64,000 nucleotides of DNA, taken from positions 3,615,444 to 3,679,443 of the forward strand of contig OZ018326.1 of assembly GCA_963969495.1 (NCBI GenBank), given 5' to 3'. This document shows positions 62,501-64,000 of the stretch, in pieces (positions within the stretch are counted from its first letter, which is position 1; every line of letters starts with the position of its first letter). This DNA is from Ceratothoa steindachneri (taxonomy: Eukaryota; Arthropoda; Malacostraca; Isopoda; Cymothoidae). The position numbers and the translations under genes were made by a program. The notes beneath the pieces are model-generated. The model ran no database searches, was not told where the DNA came from, and was given only the letters and a program-made list of their open reading frames with translations.

Positions 62501-63203
62501 ATTTTTTTCACTTTATAAGTTTTACTCACAGAAACTAAGAATGTCGATGATAAAAGTTTGGATAAAATAAAGTTTAAAATTATTGTATACAAACAAGTAT
62601 TTTGATTAAAACTATTTGTAAAATTCCTGAAGAAATTAAAGATTACGATTACAAAAAAGAAGATCAAAAAGAAGTTATTTAAAAACTTAGGGAAAGTTTC
62701 TTCTTGGAGATTAAGGGCATCACCACTCTTGTAAATCTGTAAATTACGAAACCTTCCATACGTAATACATTATGCAGTAATGTCCTAGAAACAATTTCTT
62801 TGTAAATCACAAATAAATTATTTTATTTAATAAAAACAGGCAGTTTCACATAATCCGAAATTTGGATTCTACATTACATAAAATAAACAGATTCAAAGTT
62901 TGTCAATTCATAAAAAAGTAATTTGAATTAAACCTGCTATACTTTCTTGTTATTTACCATTCATACATAAGATGCATAGAGTTTGTACGAAAATTATGTT
63001 TGGTAACTTCAAGTTTCGTTTTTCTCGGATCCCTCATATGGAACCAAAAGTATCTTGTTTCTTTTTTTTTATTAAATAAATTGACAAAAATCACTAATAC
63101 TATTCAGGGAAAAAGCAGAAAAAATAGTTATTGTCCGATTAATTGAATAGGCATGCCATTTACACGAAATATAAGTTGACAACTAAAAAATGATTTTTTT
63201 CAG

Positions 63204-63355
63204 TTCCACCTTTAGAAGTCCACTTGTCAGGCAAGAACATAGCCTTGAGTGCTAGCCATCGTTACAAGACCGAATGCAAAGTGACTGGATCGAGACCTAT
63301 GGCTAACATTGAATTTTCGATGAATGGACATACTCTTCCAACGCATTCTATCACG
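63204..63355 (+). CDS. Sidestep-family receptor, next Ig-domain exon (start of likely Ig3)
   Basis: 152-bp exon after acceptor 'ttttttcag' and before donor 'g|gtaagg'. It starts in phase 1 (two bases complete a codon begun at 24881) and ends in phase 0. It reads PPLEVHLSGKNIALSASHRY, KTECKVTGSRPMANIEFSMN and GHTLPTHSIT. 'PPL-V-L----LSA--RY---C-V-GSRP-A-I-F' is the conserved opening of the third Ig domain in Sidestep proteins: a PPL linker, the first Ig Cys and the 'GSRP' turn. The usual Trp of the C strand is Phe here (IEF). The second Cys must lie in the next exon, outside the window. Confidence 0.88.
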
Positions 63356-64000
63356 GTAAGGGAAATCTTGAATGCAATGTATCCAATAATATATACGGTA
63401 CTTAATTAAATACCAACTTTAAGAAGTCTACGTTTTAGAAACTAGCACTTTTCCCAATTATTTAACTTATTATAATAATTTGAACTTGGTAATAGATTCG
63501 TAGTCTATGTTTAGTTCAATTTCGCAAATTTTAGGACAGTTTACTCTTTGCACCCCAAATTAATACAGAAATAATTGATCCTATAAGTAATACCCACTAT
63601 AAGAGACAACTAAATTTTTTTATACAATCAGTAAAAAGAAAACCAAATCGAGTGCAATGAAAACGACCATTTTGATCAGATATTTTTCACAATATATCTT
63701 TTTTTTTCCTTACAAATAGCGTTCGGCTACGGCCTTGCTATTAACTTGTCTTTCAAAGGCACGACAGAAAATAAAAAAAAAACATTTCGAGGGTATTAAA
63801 TTCCTACAAGTTTACAATGCATTGGGATCAACTTCACAAGAAAAGGGCCATGTACAACGCATGAGTAGGTTTTTACCATTCGAAGTAAAAAGAAAATCTA
63901 GCATTTGCCCCTATTATTAAATAGTTAGCTCTATTTATACCTAGATTGTGGCACTAGTTTATATTTTATTTGTGTTCTTCTTTCAATGCCTAAGATAAAA
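63356..64000. other. Start of the next intron
   Basis: AT-rich sequence after donor 'gtaagg'. Only a short 'cgttcggctacggcc' patch near 63721 stands out; it resembles the 'tcggttt...cctacggcct' motif elsewhere. Confidence 0.55.

Overview
This is AT-rich eukaryotic DNA with very few protein-coding bases. The only credible host gene is represented by two plus-strand exons with good splice sites, at 24567-24881 and 63204-63355. They encode consecutive immunoglobulin-domain segments of a Sidestep (Side)-family cell-surface receptor. The intron between them is 38,322 bp, so almost the whole window is intron of one neuronal-adhesion-type gene. The Side/Beat system points to an arthropod. The mariner lineages present resemble those I associate with parasitic copepods (sea lice), but the species is an inference and was not tested.

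The rest is a graveyard of mobile elements. From the left: a dispersed repeat of unknown class (512-840, second copy 12329-12665); a fragment of an unclassified multicopy Cys-rich protein family (1985-2560); a mariner C-terminal fragment (5410-5650); an LTR retrotransposon with both LTRs and gag, RT, RNase H and integrase remnants (6549-10110); a 600-bp polypyrimidine tract (12950-13545); a mariner with both terminal repeats but a deleted catalytic core, sitting in another repeat whose uninterrupted copy lies 5 kb away (15299-16625 versus 20611-20990); three copies of an inverted-repeat element (MITE-like) near 19.3-20.6 kb and 33.7-34.3 kb; and a GC-richer block before the first exon.

Inside the large intron: a Tc1-like pseudogene (26.8-27.5 kb); a piggyBac with both ends and a dead transposase (28320-31240); a near-perfect 57-bp palindrome (33168-33224); a minisatellite (34.4-35.0 kb); two more fragments of the Cys-rich family (40.3 and 44.65-46.07 kb); four more mariner/Tc1 relics (42.8, 46.5, 48.6 and 61.2 kb); nested fold-back repeats (43731-43994); a 555-bp inverted repeat whose arms carry tRNA-like Pol III boxes (50256-50810); and a Penelope-like element on the minus strand with RT and GIY-YIG remnants plus a hammerhead-ribozyme-like motif at its 3' side (50.87-53.9 kb).

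All transposase and polymerase reading frames are broken, so nothing here looks autonomously mobile. The most interesting items are the hammerhead motif in the Penelope relic, the three complementary fragments of the unclassified Cys-rich family, the tRNA-box inverted repeat, and the mariner insertion readable against its empty site. I found no evidence of a new enzymatic or defence system.
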